Shown here one piece after another: positions 1 through 21,017 of a DNA stretch of 64,000 nucleotides. A model generated the notes under the pieces. It saw only the letters and a list, made by a program, of their open reading frames with translations, had not been told where the DNA came from and searched no databases. Numbering within the stretch: the stretch's first letter is position 1; each line of letters begins with the position of its first letter. The translations under genes and the position numbers were made by a program. Source of the DNA: Escallonia rubra (lineage: Eukaryota > Streptophyta > Magnoliopsida > Escalloniales > Escalloniaceae). The stretch spans positions 62,001-126,000 of the forward strand of contig JAVXUO010002429.1 of assembly GCA_033065855.1 (NCBI GenBank). The letters are read 5' to 3'.

Positions 1-70
1 TGCCTATATCCCGTGGTACCAGATAGCTCAACAAAAATTTCATTTGAAGCAGCATAACCAAAGGATTTAC

Positions 71-8389
<8,319 letters not shown>

Positions 8390-8502
8390 CAGCTGACACG
8401 AGACTGTCTAACTAATGGTCTATTTTCGATCTGAGAATACAGCTGCGTTAAAAACTAGGAAGCTAGGAACTAAAGGTGTGAAAATCTATCGACCAAAAAA
8501 AA
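8390..8502 (+). mobile_element. tRNA-derived SINE copy (short) with 25-bp direct repeats
   Basis: A 113-bp insert ending in an A-rich tail (CCAAAAAAAAAA) sits between two identical 25-bp repeats, 8365-8389 and 8503-8527. Its body aligns with the SINE at 18398-18575: both contain CAGCTG near the left end, a TGCGTTAAAA block and GGTGTGAAAA near the 3' end. The tRNA-like 5' part is shorter here, suggesting 5' truncation. A-tail plus long target duplication is the signature of LINE-assisted retroposition. Confidence 0.8.
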
Positions 8503-8527
8503 AATCTATGAAATTAATGCTCCGTAT

Positions 8528-11500
8528 GCTTGTCTACATGGTTATTTTATCACTTTATCTATCTATGATAAATAAATAAAGAGGTGCGATCCTACTCCCG
8601 AAATGTATCAAATGACTTCATGCTCTCATCTATCATGAGAGACAAGTAAGAGTAACACTGGCCGTAATTTGAAACTCTTTCAACGTGATTTCGAGACGCA
8701 AAGAAAATATGTATCTTTAACGATTGATGCACTCTTAAAAAGGCAAAATAATTTTAGATCCAATATACGAATACATTATTTGAAAAACTAAATGGTCTTT
8801 TAGTATTTTATTGACTATGTAGCATGTGAACGCATTCCTTCCTTTTACGAATTTTACTTTTGTCTATGTTTAAAACCCAAAAGAAAGTTAAAAGTTTGTT
8901 ATATTCAACCTTAACAAAGTTGAATTGGAAAATCCAGGAATGTCCAAAAGAAAAGAAAGGTAAACAGTAAAAATTATGGTTAATTACACTCAATATTCCT
9001 AAGCGTTGATAAAAATTTAACGTGACCCTGCCTATATAACAAAATTATACACCGCGCTATATATGTGGTTTGTTGCAACGACCTGATCTGCGGCTTAACC
9101 AAAGGGCAATGCTTACTTCAAAAGGGCTAGCAGCAGATATTTTTAGATCACATACATCATACATCCGATGTAGGATATCACATTTGAAGTAAGTTTACAC
9201 AGCGCCCCTCCCCTTCTTCAGAAAAGTCAAGGCAACATAATTTATTGTGGTCTAACATAATTGCCATTAACAAGTCTTCCCTTTCTCCGGCTATCGTCGC
9301 TAATGTCCATGAACACTAGCGACCAACCTTATGCCTTTTTGCCTATCAAGACACCATCATATCACCAAACTTCACCGTTAGACCATTTCCCATCACACAC
9401 ATAGACAAAGGTGCGCGCGCGGTGCACACATCGGCGACCACCATAATCTATTTCTTCCTATCGAACAGCATCGCACCATGCCAAACCCATTCCATTGGCC
9501 ACCGTGAAGCACTGCCCAAATTTCATACACTCATGTGCACGCACATCGAACTGTTATCCCCAATCACGCATGCCCGCGCAGATCAGGGCTCTCTTGCCCC
9601 TCTTTCGTGGTTGTAGTTCGACTCGTATGGTAGGGTTGGTGGTGGGTGGTGAAAACAGATAGTGGTTGTGAGTGATAGAGAGATGATTTGGAAGAGTAAG
9701 GAGAAAAAAGGACCAAATTTTCATTAAAAAAAATTCATGAGGGGCATTACAGTCTATCTGTTAATGTTGTTAAATCCGTAAGTTGATAAATAAAATGTGC
9801 AGCTTAGTATAATTTCGATATTTAGCGTGTCCGCTTGTAAGGAACGAAAATAAAAGAACTATAGAGTGTAATCGATCCCAAAAATTCGAAGGTGATTGCT
9901 ATGTATCAGCATATCAATTCAACATGCAAGCGCGCCATCGCCGACCCACCACCTGATTCTCTTAAGTCTTATCCTTCACGTGGGGGGAATTGCACCTCAT
10001 GCTTCCAAGTGATTCTGCATTCAAAGCATGTGACTGAAAAAAAACGAGCGGCCCAAATACGACAGAGTTCCTTTCGTATCACTTAGGCAACAATAAAGCC
10101 CCACAACAAACTTCATTTCCACCATCTCTTCCAACGTAAGACTTTCAAAACTCATGAAAATCCATGTCGGCTCATTCGGTTCGTATATATGTATATAGAG
10201 AGAGAGACTGAGTGAAATCCAAACTGGGAATTGAACTTCTCTTTCGGGCTTCATTAAAAGGTTCGTCGTATCGCAAAGCCAACCTGACACTAAGTCTCAA
10301 GAGGAAATTTCACGGGTTGTTTCCATTCATGGGCAGAAGCTCTGGGGTGATGGTGGGAGCCATTAGCCATATATGGACCATATCCAAAGATGACTGTCGT
10401 CACTCAATCTCACTTTAGAATTGAACCTTATCATTCAGCAGTTAACTTCAATGAGCTGGAGATACTATTCGAGTTTAGTTCTCACAAATAACTCTTTGTT
10501 AACGTTAGCTCTCAATTATGCATTTTATATTCGGCGCACACACGCTCCCCTTCGAAGAACCCATGACTTAGAATTCCGATGTTTCCGAATACATTTAAAT
10601 AGCGTTGACAGATAACAGATTGGACCTTGAAATCATCGAGTTTTCTTGTATTATTAGCGATTGGAGAATGATAATCAAGGGTTGGGTGCAATAAGTATAC
10701 GGGTTAAAGCTAAAAACCATGTGAAGAGTTCCTCATTGGCGCTCAAGAGTTAGGCTCGCGTCGGCCTTGGCACTTGCGTGGCCTTGCACAAAAATGGATG
10801 ACGCTTGAAAGCAGAGCTTGAATTTGCCGAAAACAGCAGCATTGCCTTTCGCGTGTCAGTTTGCTGTGGGCTCAGTTCGGCGAGTGTTCGGCTATTTGGT
10901 CGGTCGAATACGCGTCCTTTTGCGTGACTTAGCATGTCTAAGTTTTGGTTCGACCACCCTTCACCATAAAACTGTTATTCAAAAGAAAAAGAAACGACAG
11001 TTTCCCAAAAAAAGAAAAAGGACAGTTATTTATTTATTATCTCAAGCCCCAGGTAAAACACGTTGTGATAGATTCTTAGGCATCTGCAATGCATTATAAG
11101 TTCTTTTTTAATTATCAAACAAGTTACAAAATGAACAAAAAGTTACTACCGTACGAACAATATGTATCAAACTTATAGTACAAAATAAACGACAATTGAT
11201 GGTTTGGTAGTAATTTTTTTCTCAACTGCTGGTTTTGTTCATTTTGAAGTAAAATTTGCTAAAAGCGTATGATGCATCCGAAAGCATCGGAAGGGACCAT
11301 ATATAGCATGACCTTGCCCCCGAGTCCGAACAAGTTCCTTCAACTAACTTTTTTCCGGATAAGAGGGTTTTTGCTATCAGCGCCGTTAAAACTTAAAAGC
11401 GTCATGATAAACATGCCGAATGGGAGGAAATTTCTTCGATGGCGAAGGAGCAAAATTTTGTCCAAGAACAATATCAACCTTGTAGTCCTGTACTCTCCTT

Positions 11501-11834
11501 TTGAACAATATCCCTCTTACCTTTGGGGAAAATTGAAATATCAGAATGGACAACTTGGAAGGGTGATGGTGACAATACTTTCACGGTAAAACGACAATGG
11601 CACACGTCCAGCATCAGGCCAGAAAAGTTAATATATCAACTAAAGAAGGGTTACCTTAAATGTGGAAGAGCATGCACATGAAGCTTGTAAGTCAAGACGA
11701 GCGTCAATGGCATATATAGACTATGACTATGACAAAGCAAAGCATGATCGGTCTTTACCGTCAGAAAGAAAAATATCCCTTGAAAAAGAGTATGACTGCA
11801 ACCTTTAATCCCCAAACTCGTTCAAAAGTGTACT

Positions 11835-11865
<31 letters not shown>

Positions 11866-12310
11866 AGAAGATTAAGCTGAATACACCCTAGCAAGAAAAT
11901 AAAGAAAGGGTCATTTCTTTTACGATCTGTTATGTAAGATGGACGAAGAATCTAACACACATAGTAAACTATGTTTCCTTGGACGAAGAATTTGATACAA
12001 ATAGGAGTTTTAGTATTTTTAAAATCTTAACAAATTGAATTTCATTTTTTGTTCTATTCAAAAATCATAGAAACGAAAACCGGAAAATATGCAACCAAAA
12101 GGTATTAAAGCCAAAACTGAAAAAGCTTATGTCAAGATCGCATGCTATAGCTACACTTGGTTCGTGAGGAGTCTTATCTGAATGTAGAATTTTGAGGTAA
12201 ATCGGAGATTTATTTTATTCTATTGTTGTTTTTAGTTGGACGGTAAAGAGCATCATTGAGTTAGCTTTAGCGCCAACCGATACTAAGTCCCCTTCCTGAA
12301 CGATCTTAAG
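8528..12310. other. Intergenic DNA, no gene recognised
   Basis: No open frame here has a recognisable domain or a believable exon structure. Visible items are a CA/CCACC-rich patch (about 9290-9620), a (GA)n run near 10196-10207 and a (CT)n run at about 11833-11856 that passes into CG repeats. The rest looks like decayed AT-rich repeat DNA. Confidence 0.5.
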
Positions 12311-12318
12311 GGTGCACC

Positions 12319-12983
12319 CAGGGCGGACCACCCCCATGACCAGGGGTGGCCATGGCACCCCTCAATTTTTTTGGAATTCTTCTTTAGTTGCCTAGATAAT
12401 GAATCAATTTATTTAAAAGATTTAAAATGTTTACAAAAATTCATTATATTGTAACACTAATTTATTATGATTTCATTTGTTGTATCTTTTACTCTTTGTG
12501 CCCTATCATAGTCATTATCTTCTTCATTTTCTTACTTTAACTTCATTTTTCTAAATCCTAAATTCTAAATCTCCACATTACAAACAAAAACAAAAACAAG
12601 AATAGATTAAGGTTCGTTTTTTTTTTTTTTAAAGTTTAAATTCTTATAGTTGGTTAACTTATACGTAACTAATGTACTCGAACATATAGTTAACAATCAC
12701 ACTAGTAACATATTTATACAATAAGAGTTAAGCTTTTTCATGCAAAATTTAAAATTTATTATTGATAACCTTAACAAATCATAGTGAAAATATATATTAT
12801 TAGTTGACAAGTTGAGCAATCTATTTTGTATTTAACGGACTTAATAGTGATGCTAATTATAATGTGTTTTTTATTATTCAAGTTTTATGTGAATCTGAAC
12901 CTTTGGAATTCTTTTATGTTAGCTATCAATTTTTCTTATTATTTTTTGGCACCCCCCGATCAGACTTTCTGGATCCGCCCCTG
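12319..12983. mobile_element. Non-autonomous hAT-like element, 665 bp
   Basis: The left end reads CAGGGCGGACCA and the reverse complement of the right end reads CAGGGGCGGATCCA, so the ends form an imperfect terminal inverted repeat of a type common in plant hAT relatives. The candidate 8-bp target duplications are GGTGCACC (12311-12318) and AATGCACC (12984-12991), identical at six of eight positions. The interior is AT-rich and has no transposase. It lies about 340 bp beyond the stop codon of the MYB gene. Confidence 0.75.
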
Positions 12984-13325
12984 AATGCACCCCCTTACAT
13001 CAGCCTACAGGTGCGTTCAGAGGAACATTTTTTTACCGAGTACTGGCCCTAAAGTTTGAACTCACAAAAAAAAAAGAGTCAACCTCATTGACACGAAGTC
13101 AACCCCTTGGGTTACGTAAATAAGAGATTTAGTAAAGCAGTAATTCCATATATACTATACAAGTAGATGCAGATCGAGTATAGGTTTCTCCATTGTGCGT
13201 AATACAGTCAATACTTCATATGGCAAAAGTTGTAGCTATAGACAAAGTAAACAAAGGACGGACAAACATAGAAATCTTATGGTGTCATAGAGAGTAATAA
13301 TACTATAAAATGGTAGCATCTTAAC

Positions 13326-16202
13326 TCAGTCGCCATTAAGTAACTGCATAGACCAGAGATCGTCCATGCTCCAAATGTTGTCGTTGGTTTCACCGGTAAA
13401 AGGACCTGGGAAATTCTCGAGATTTCCTTGGTAGGATGGCGGAGAATAGGTTTCCATTGCATCCGCGGCGCCACCGCACATCTGGCTTGTGCTTCCATTG
13501 TCGTGGTTGTCGGAACTAGCTTGCCCGGTCGTATTTCCCGCTTGCTTCATATGCTTTTGGATTCTCGTCCTCCAGTAATTTTTGATTTCATTGTCGGTTC
13601 TTCCGGGCAGATGCTTTGCAATTTTTGACCACCTGTGCTCCACGTTAGAATTAATTCATGAAAAACCAACAAAATTTTCAACAAAATTAAAGTAAAAGAG
13701 CAATACACACGAAATTCGGGGTAAATTTTTAGTCCTACTAATAATGTTGCGTTCACCCTCTATGAATTGGATGCATTCTAAACTCGTACGTGAATCACGA
13801 TCACTTAGTTGTGTTATTAGTACAGCTTAGAAAAAATCAATCAATTTTGTATGTCGAGCCATGCTACAAGTTAGAAATAAAGTGCACGGAATATCTTATC
13901 TTATCGTATCGAAGAAATACAACTGGAATCCAAGAAAGAAGGGGAAGAGGAACTAGAAAAGAGAAAAAAAAACGCTTCATAACTAATTTAGTTTCTAAAA
14001 ATGGAAATAAAGTGGGCAAGAATACGGCTGTCAGATATGACCCACGATGTTATGAAACACGTTTTGTTGCCTAAAGCAGTAGCTTAGTGCAAAAGTCCAG
14101 CAGGCGACATCCATGTGCAGTGGCTAAAAATTGAAGTCCATCATGTTCCTGTTGTGTATTTAAAGGGGACTGAGTTGCAGCTCAAAGCCTAATGGGGAGT
14201 GACCATATGGGTCATGGACCCATCCGGTCGTTCACATATATTTGTACGTGGGAGTGGAAGTCCAAATTCTTGTGCGCAGATCAACAAAATTAGTACGTAG
14301 GAGTGGATGTCTAGAGTTCAAACTACGTTTTACAGAGTTCGGAGATTAAACCAAGGTTCATGGAAGCGCGCAGTCTCGCCACCAGCTGGCCGGATTCTTT
14401 CGTCACCAATGTGGGGGTCGTTTTGCGCTGGTAATTTAGAATGGCCGCCAAGGTTGGTTTTTCGAAGATCATGAGAGTGCAACGAAAAATAAAAACTTTT
14501 TCAGCACAATGTATTAGAGTAAGTTTAGCGGATTCTAATTAGTGGCAGTGCTTGGACTCCTTTAATTTCTCGGCAACTTCTCAATGTATGATTTGTTTCA
14601 AAAAGTGAAGCCACCTGCAGTGACTTTGCTGTTGAGTGGTACTCAAGAAAATCGAAGGCCGTGCGCGGTCAGTAGCAGGCTTCTAGGTTTCTTTTTAATG
14701 TAACAAAAACTAACCTTTCTGATCGAGTAAAAGTTTGTGAAGAGGTGCCATGAAATCTTTGTTAATATAGCTCTACACCGCCGTTCTATTACCCAAACTT
14801 GATTAACAACTTTAATTAATACGACTAAATTTTAGTCGTGAATTGTATCATTTGAAAGTCAAAATTTGAAAAAATTTAAAGTCACTATTCTGGGTGGGAT
14901 CCTAAAGAACATAGTGGTTCTAGTCTTAAAAGCGCCAAAACAGTGTGTCACGTGTCTATCTCAAAGTTTGATTTCAACTGGTCGGATTGGGATAGGTGAA
15001 CATGCCCACTCGAATCTGGGGCTCGATCACCTCAAAATGGGAAGTTCCGGTGCATGTCCAATCTATATTGCTCGCGTTCACAACGTGCTCTACGTGTTCA
15101 CTAGCAGTTTATGTACCACGTGTTCACTCCCTTCCAAAACTTGGCACGTTCTTGCCGACTTTGGAAACTATTTATGTAACATGGAGCGGGAGTCCTTCAT
15201 TCTCTATGGATCTTATTCTCATCCCACCCTCTAAAGCTGTACGGATCAGCTTCGATTCATGATGACCATCTATTGGAGGACAAAATTGAACCTCTCAAAT
15301 GCTAGCTCCCTTTGTCTAATAAGATTTAAATCACCAGAAAAATTTCTCACCTTCAACCTCGTTCTAAGTCATGTAGAACAACAAATAATCAAAACCCATA
15401 ATCTACAGAGGTTGCATCCAGAATAGAAGCCAGAGACTTGTATGTTATGAATTAAATAAAAGATTTCGCAAAGACCAATGTTTTGTGCACGGCTTCTTCG
15501 TACGAAAGATTGACACATATGAACGATGGATCGGATTATTCATTGATTATGAGATGCCGCAGCCCAATCATGCAACACCTACAGACCAACATAGAAACTA
15601 TAATTCCTCTCGATCTTACCCCACAGACACGCACACATAAACAAAAATAAAAAGCTAGTTCATGTGCAGCTGGCTTCGTCTACGACTCCAATATAAATCA
15701 CTGGTTCCTCTTTGTGACAAGATTTGAAGAAAGACATGATGGATATGATCAAGTAAAGAGCCAATAAAGACATATGTTTTGCAAGGAAATTCTGCATCTT
15801 ATGCTACGAATAATTAAGTTACCTGTTTCCCCACTTAGCATGCAGTTCCATGATCAAAAGTTGTTCTTCTGGTGTAATATTGCCCCTCCTGACGTCCGGA
15901 CGGAGATAGTTAAGCCACCGGAGCCGACAGCTCTTTCCGGTCCGTTTCAGACCTTGAGAAATGATCCAAAAAAATTTAGTTTGACATCTAGGGTTACCTC
16001 TTACTGGAAAGAACGACACAGGTAACCTGTGCAATAAGGTATTAACTGGAGAAATGGATTATATACCAGCGGATCGAGCAAGCGAGTTCCATACACCTTC
16101 ACCATGATTGGCGATGTAGTTGATCAGGATCAGGTCTTCCTCCATAGTCCATGGCCCTTTCCTCACTTCAGCATCTTGGGAGCTGCATGGCTTTTTGTCC
16201 AT
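13326..16202 (-). CDS. R2R3-MYB transcription factor, subgroup 19 (MYB21/24/57-like)
   Basis: DNA-binding transcription factor of 190 residues from three exons: 16067-16202, 15823-15952, 13326-13632. The two introns are at the places usual for R2R3-MYB genes. R2 runs from [20 protein letters not shown] to [20 protein letters not shown], and R3 from [20 protein letters not shown] to [20 protein letters not shown]. The regularly spaced tryptophans are all present, with isoleucine replacing the first tryptophan of R3, as is normal. The C-terminus ends [17 protein letters not shown], which matches the short acidic/aromatic tail motif of subgroup 19. Known members act with jasmonate and gibberellin signalling in stamen and petal development and in floral volatile or flavonol genes; that role is inferred from the family. 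The long second intron (13633-15822) contains nothing recognisable. Which of MYB21, MYB24 or MYB57 it matches best needs a tree. Confidence 0.95.
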
Positions 16203-16303
16203 TTTTTTTTGGATAGACAGAGAAAATTGAGAGAGACAGAGAAAGAAGGAAGGTAAGGGGGTAGCTGAGGATTTTGAAGTAAAAACAATGAAGGTTGGCA
16301 GTG

Positions 16304-16312
16304 CCTTTTATA
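16304..16312 (-). promoter_or_regulatory. Probable TATA box of the MYB gene
   Basis: The minus strand reads TATAAAAGG about 102 bp upstream of the ATG at 16202. This is a good match to a plant TATA box at a plausible distance, leaving a GA/CT-rich 5'UTR. Confidence 0.6.
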
Positions 16313-18129
16313 GAGCCAGTCTAATGTCGATACTTTTCAGCAGTAATTGAGCTTGTAATCCATGTTACGTACATAAGAGAGCCCTAAACCTAACTCTTGT
16401 TGTTAAACCTAGAAATAATGAGGTAGTCATGCATATGCATGACTGTTGGCAGCTGCATGCAGGCCCAGCCACATAATATTTCCTTGCTTATGCAACATAA
16501 AGTAAAAAAAAAAAAAATCAAATAAAACATACATGCATGGGCCTTATAATGTTGGATTAACTAAATGTAAAAGAATGTTAAATTGAAAAAAGATTACGTG
16601 CATGTGCATGACTAAGGAAGCCTGGAAATGCAAAAAAGAAAATATCTCATGACATGCATATTAATCCAATTTTCCGTGCCTGTGATCAAATACCTGATAA
16701 AGTGGAAACTTACAAATATATATATATATATACATAGACACACACACATCTTAGTATGAGGGTAAGGTATTTCAGTAATTTGTCCTGCACCTGAGGTTCA
16801 TAAATTTTATAACTTCATAAACTAAGGTATCGAGTGAAAAACTCTAGTATATTGTCATCCATTTCAAGATGTGTCGCGTTATAATAGTTCTTGGAGAAAC
16901 AATATTACCATTTCCATATATACTAGCTTCTTTCGCTCCCTTTTATCGCCAAAAATGTACATTAGAAACAAGTGTTGACCTTTTAACAACAAACAAATGG
17001 ATAAATCAACATATTAGAGAGTAAAAGTAGACAAAAAGAAAAAGGTCACAGAAACTATTTTTTTTTTCTTTTTTTGGGGGTAGGAATTATGACTACACGT
17101 GAAAGGCTACAAATTTTTATTTTTTTTCAAGAGTAGAAATTAAGGAATAAAAAAGAATGTACAAGAAGTGGTGTTTCAAAAGGTTGCTTGCAATACTTGT
17201 TCGTCCATGAGGCCCAAAAGAGCTCATCTTTGGGCCCAACAGTAGCAAACTTGAGCTTACTTTGAGGCTTTGAGCATTGCCATGTTCTGCAGTTCAGGAA
17301 GTCAGCGGTCACGGCCATACTCCCACTGCGCTCTTACTTATGCAGCCATGCACATCACGGCAGGATATGAACTAATGATTACGGCCAACAATGTTGTTCC
17401 ATGTTTCCTGAGCAATTCGAGTTTGTGACCAACTTAAAAAACGGCTCCGACGAACAAAAAATAAGTAAAAGAAAGTTAATTTAAGTAGATTGTTGGTGTC
17501 AGTTAGTTAAGTAAATAATGTCTTTAACGCCGTATAAAGATATTGTGATCGATTCTTACCCATACTTACAATTGGTGGGTTGGGGAGTGTTAAAGAAAGG
17601 AAAGGATGTTTTGATTTTCGTAGCTTGGGTCCAAATGACACTCGGTATACTCTAAAAGAAACAAGACCGGAGTGGATGCTGGATTGTGTAACCATTTTAC
17701 AGAGTCAGAAATTGAAGTAAAGAAACTAAAAATTACTACCTACTTCATTTGAATTCTGAAGTGGTTAAACTAAAAATTACTACCTACTTTGTTTGATTTC
17801 TGAAGTGGCTAATCAGATCGACTTAAAGATGGCAGTAAAAAATTATCCTTTTTTTCTGATTCTACTGAAAATGAATTGCATATCATTCGTCTCAGTAATT
17901 TGTTTAATGCATGCCAAATAGAACATTAGAGATAAAATTATGGATTTGGATCCTTTAGAGCCACCAAACGAATTTCATCGATGAAATTCCTCAAAACAAT
18001 TTCATGCTGCTCTGTTGAGGTTCAGTTTCAAAATTCTAATAGTATGAATGAAAAAAACATGAATAAAATGAAGGGGACTTCCAAATTAAATGTTATTCAA
18101 AATGCCAAACTCCTTCGTATAAGCGCTAA
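16313..18129. other. MYB upstream region and intergenic DNA
   Basis: AT-rich DNA with TGCATG-type palindromic words (16430-16600) and a TA/CA microsatellite (about 16714-16748). No gene is supported. A 44-bp unit is duplicated in tandem at 17723-17766 and 17767-17810. Confidence 0.5.
17723..17810. repeat. 44-bp tandem duplication
   Basis: Two adjacent units, 17723-17766 and 17767-17810, both begin AAACTAAAAATTACTACCTA and end in TCTGAAGTGG followed by a T or C and a T. They differ at only a few positions, so the duplication looks recent. Confidence 0.85.
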
Positions 18130-18342
18130 AGAATCAATGAATGTGAATTATGAACATGTGCTCCTATTCTTTGTGCTCTTGGATGAGAGAGCTCCGTTTT
18201 ACCAAATGACTTAAATCGGTAAATCCACTAATTTCTTCATGCTCTTTTCATCCGTACAAATAAAAACTTTAAGCATTTATAAATGGAGAATCAATGAATG
18301 TGAATTATGAACATGTGCTCCTATTCTTTGTGCTCTTGGATG
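18130..18342. repeat. 56-bp perfect direct repeat, copies 157 bp apart
   Basis: Positions 18130-18185 and 18287-18342 are identical over 56 bp and begin AGAATCAATGAATGTGAATT. The intervening DNA is unrelated. No inverted ends mark a transposon, so this may be a local duplication with later insertion or divergence of the spacer. Confidence 0.9.
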
Positions 18343-18397
18343 GTACATATTGTTAGTTTGACATCATAAAATTATTCTCGTGCATATAATTTAGTTG

Positions 18398-18575
18398 TTC
18401 ACCACCAAGCGCGTATGTCAGCTGGTAAGAGATTGTCCTACCTTAACCAAAAGTTTCAGTTTCGAGCCCTAGAAATGCAGTTGCGTTAAAACTTGGTAGG
18501 GATAGCTTTGCCGCCCATGTTGTCATACCTGGCTCGGAGGTGTGAAAAACCTAATCACATTTTTTTTCACCAAAA
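18398..18575 (+). mobile_element. tRNA-derived SINE with 14-bp TSD
   Basis: A 178-bp insert lies between perfect 14-bp duplications (ATATAATTTAGTTG) at 18384-18397 and 18576-18589. The 5' part resembles a tRNA gene: GTCAGCTGGTAAGAG is box-A-like and GTTTCGAGCCC (about 18459-18469) is box-B-like for RNA polymerase III. The body contains TGCGTTAAAACTTGGTAGGG and ends with GGAGGTGTGAAAA and a T/A-rich tail. The short copy at 8390-8502 belongs to the same family. Confidence 0.88.
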
Positions 18576-19952
18576 ATATAATTTAGTTGCCAATTCTTTC
18601 AAAACTGTTTGAGATTCCAAAACAATTCTCCTAGGACAAAAGTTATTTTTCACTTATTTCTTAATTTTTGCCTTTCTTCTTTACGGGTGCTAAATTCACT
18701 CTTTTTTCCTACATTTACACCATTCTATCACTCTAATAGACATTTCTCGCACTTCTTAACTCTTTAATAACAAAATAGAGAGGATTTATGTAAAGGTGTA
18801 TGAATCTAGCCTCACTTTTTTTCTTTGTCAAAAGACATTGAAGACATCGACAAAAAGTATAATTTTACTTTCGAATAGTGAATCTTTGTCTAGTTCGGCT
18901 GAGATTATTCTTCTTTTTTCTTTCTTTTTGCCTTTCTTACGTAACTTTGCCTATTCTGCAACTTTTGATTAGATGAATCTTTCACTCTTGTTTCATTGTA
19001 GTAAATCTTTCGCTTATTCTATTTTAGAATTTTATCAGGTTCAATTAGTTGTAAAGTTTCTTAGCACTGTATTGAAGGATCCGAAATCGATCTTTGCCGA
19101 CACCAAAAATGAAAAGGGTCAGGAAAGAAAGATTGCTGTCCTCATTGTACATCTAAACCCAAATGACATCCGCTCAACTTAAACGAAAAAAAGAGGGATG
19201 AAAATTGTCTCAATATAACCTTCTTTAAGCAAGTTCGTTGACTGCATTTAAGTATAATTTGTTTACACGGTGAACCAAGACACCTATGTGAAATGTATAT
19301 TAAGATCTCACGCTACTCGTTTCCTCTGATTCCACGCCATTATCAACTAGCTGCCCATGTGACTTTAATCTTGAACCGTTTAAAATTAGAAGTTGATATC
19401 CGAGTTCTTTTTTGGTCATTATAGGCCTCTTAATTGTTCCTACATATGACTTTTAGTGACGCTTGTAGAGTTTAAGGGCTAAAAAGTAGGGCTTAAATAT
19501 CGCTCGGAATAAAATTTAGAAAATTTTTTGATCGCTACTTGAGCTGTAGGAAGTTTAGTGACACTAAAAAAATGTTGAATTGTCGCTGAAAATATTACCG
19601 AAAAAGTCACTAGCGACCATTAATTGTCATTGCTATAACTATCATCTTACAACCAGGGTAGCAGTTAAATTTTTTTCTCAAATTTATATGTGTTTCTTTT
19701 AGTTAGAATGAATATCTAATTCTTTCATAAATAAGAAAACCTGTACGGTGAAAAGTTAATCAAGATCGGTGTTGGAATTTCTTAAGTTTAATAAATAACC
19801 AATCCACCCCTCTACCATTTAAGCAACTTCTTCATCCACATTATTTTAACTATTCTACCCAAATATCCAACCGTTAAAATTTTTACTTCATTTCTACTGC
19901 TCTTATCCTCTCGGTCTCCAGTTTTACAATGAATCCTCTTTTTCATTTCATA

Positions 19953-20212
19953 TACTTTCTACAATCGGTATAAATTAATCACACGTCTTTCTTTAATTAG
20001 GAGTATCGCCTCTACCTACAACCCTTAGTATTTTCGAAAAGGGGGTATGATTTGATGCTAGTGGGGTAACCTCTTATTCTGTACTTTCTATTATCTGTAT
20101 CGATCGGTCACATATTTTTCTTTAATTAGGAACATTACGTATGCCTATGACACTTAGTATTCCTAAAAACGAAGTATAATTTGGTGCTAGTGTGGTAACC
20201 GCTTATTATGTT
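19953..20212. repeat. Diverged 129-bp tandem duplication
   Basis: Unit 1 (19953-20081) and unit 2 (20082 to about 20212) align along their length. Both have TACTTTCTA near the start, TTTCTTTAATTAGGA, an ACTTAGTATT block and a GTGCTAGTG- or ATGCTAGTG-type block before GGTAACC. Several substitutions separate the units, so this duplication is older than the 44-bp one nearby. Confidence 0.75.
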
Positions 20213-20999
20213 GACAGCAAGACTATCTTGGAAAACAGTAACAGTGACTCCTCGGACACTCGTACGTGTAAAGCCATCGGAAACGGTACTTTTAAACTCC
20301 CTTAAATAGAATGTATCATCTGAGTCTGCTTGAATGGACTTGTGAGTGGCTTCCAACTTTAAAAGTAAAATTAGATTATGGTTGGATATCATTTGTTGTT
20401 TAGTGCCCTCAGTTCGAAGAAATATCTCGCAAAACAGAGATTAGGATGTTGATTTTACAAACTTTTGTCCAGTGCAAAGACATTGGATTGCATGGAAGAA
20501 CATGCTAAATTAGGTTTAAGCAGTTCTTATCCACACAAAACTTGGAGGAAGAAGGACGAGAAATTAAACTACAGAATCAGGCCTGTTGGGGACATGATCT
20601 TTGGTCTAGTCAATCACCCTAATAGATCTGAGTTAAAGTGACTGATTCCTAATGGTATTCCTTAAGACTTGTATCAGCCACTCAAAATCTTCTATCATTG
20701 GATGGCTGTCTATCTTAATATCCCCACTTGATTGCAACTGTACTGACTTTGACACTGCTTCCAGACAAAAGTTACATGGACTCATTACTACTCCAAGAAA
20801 AAGAAGAATTTGTGGCTGCGAGTTATGCTAATCCATTAAAACAGAATGGATTGGCTATCTGCACTTTCAAGATGTTCTGTTGACATAGCATTAGAGCACA
20901 TATGATATGATTATTGGCATTTCATTTGCATGATTGTATGTTGTAAAATACGTGCATAAAATAGTAGTGATAAGGTGACTTCAAGTATTTGTAGAGTTT

Positions 21000-21017
21000 G
21001 GGGGGGGGGGGGGGGGG
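21000..21017 (+). repeat. 18-base G homopolymer
   Basis: An uninterrupted run of G, longer than expected by chance in AT-rich DNA. It could form G-quadruplex structure, or its exact length could be a sequencing or assembly uncertainty. Confidence 0.8.
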
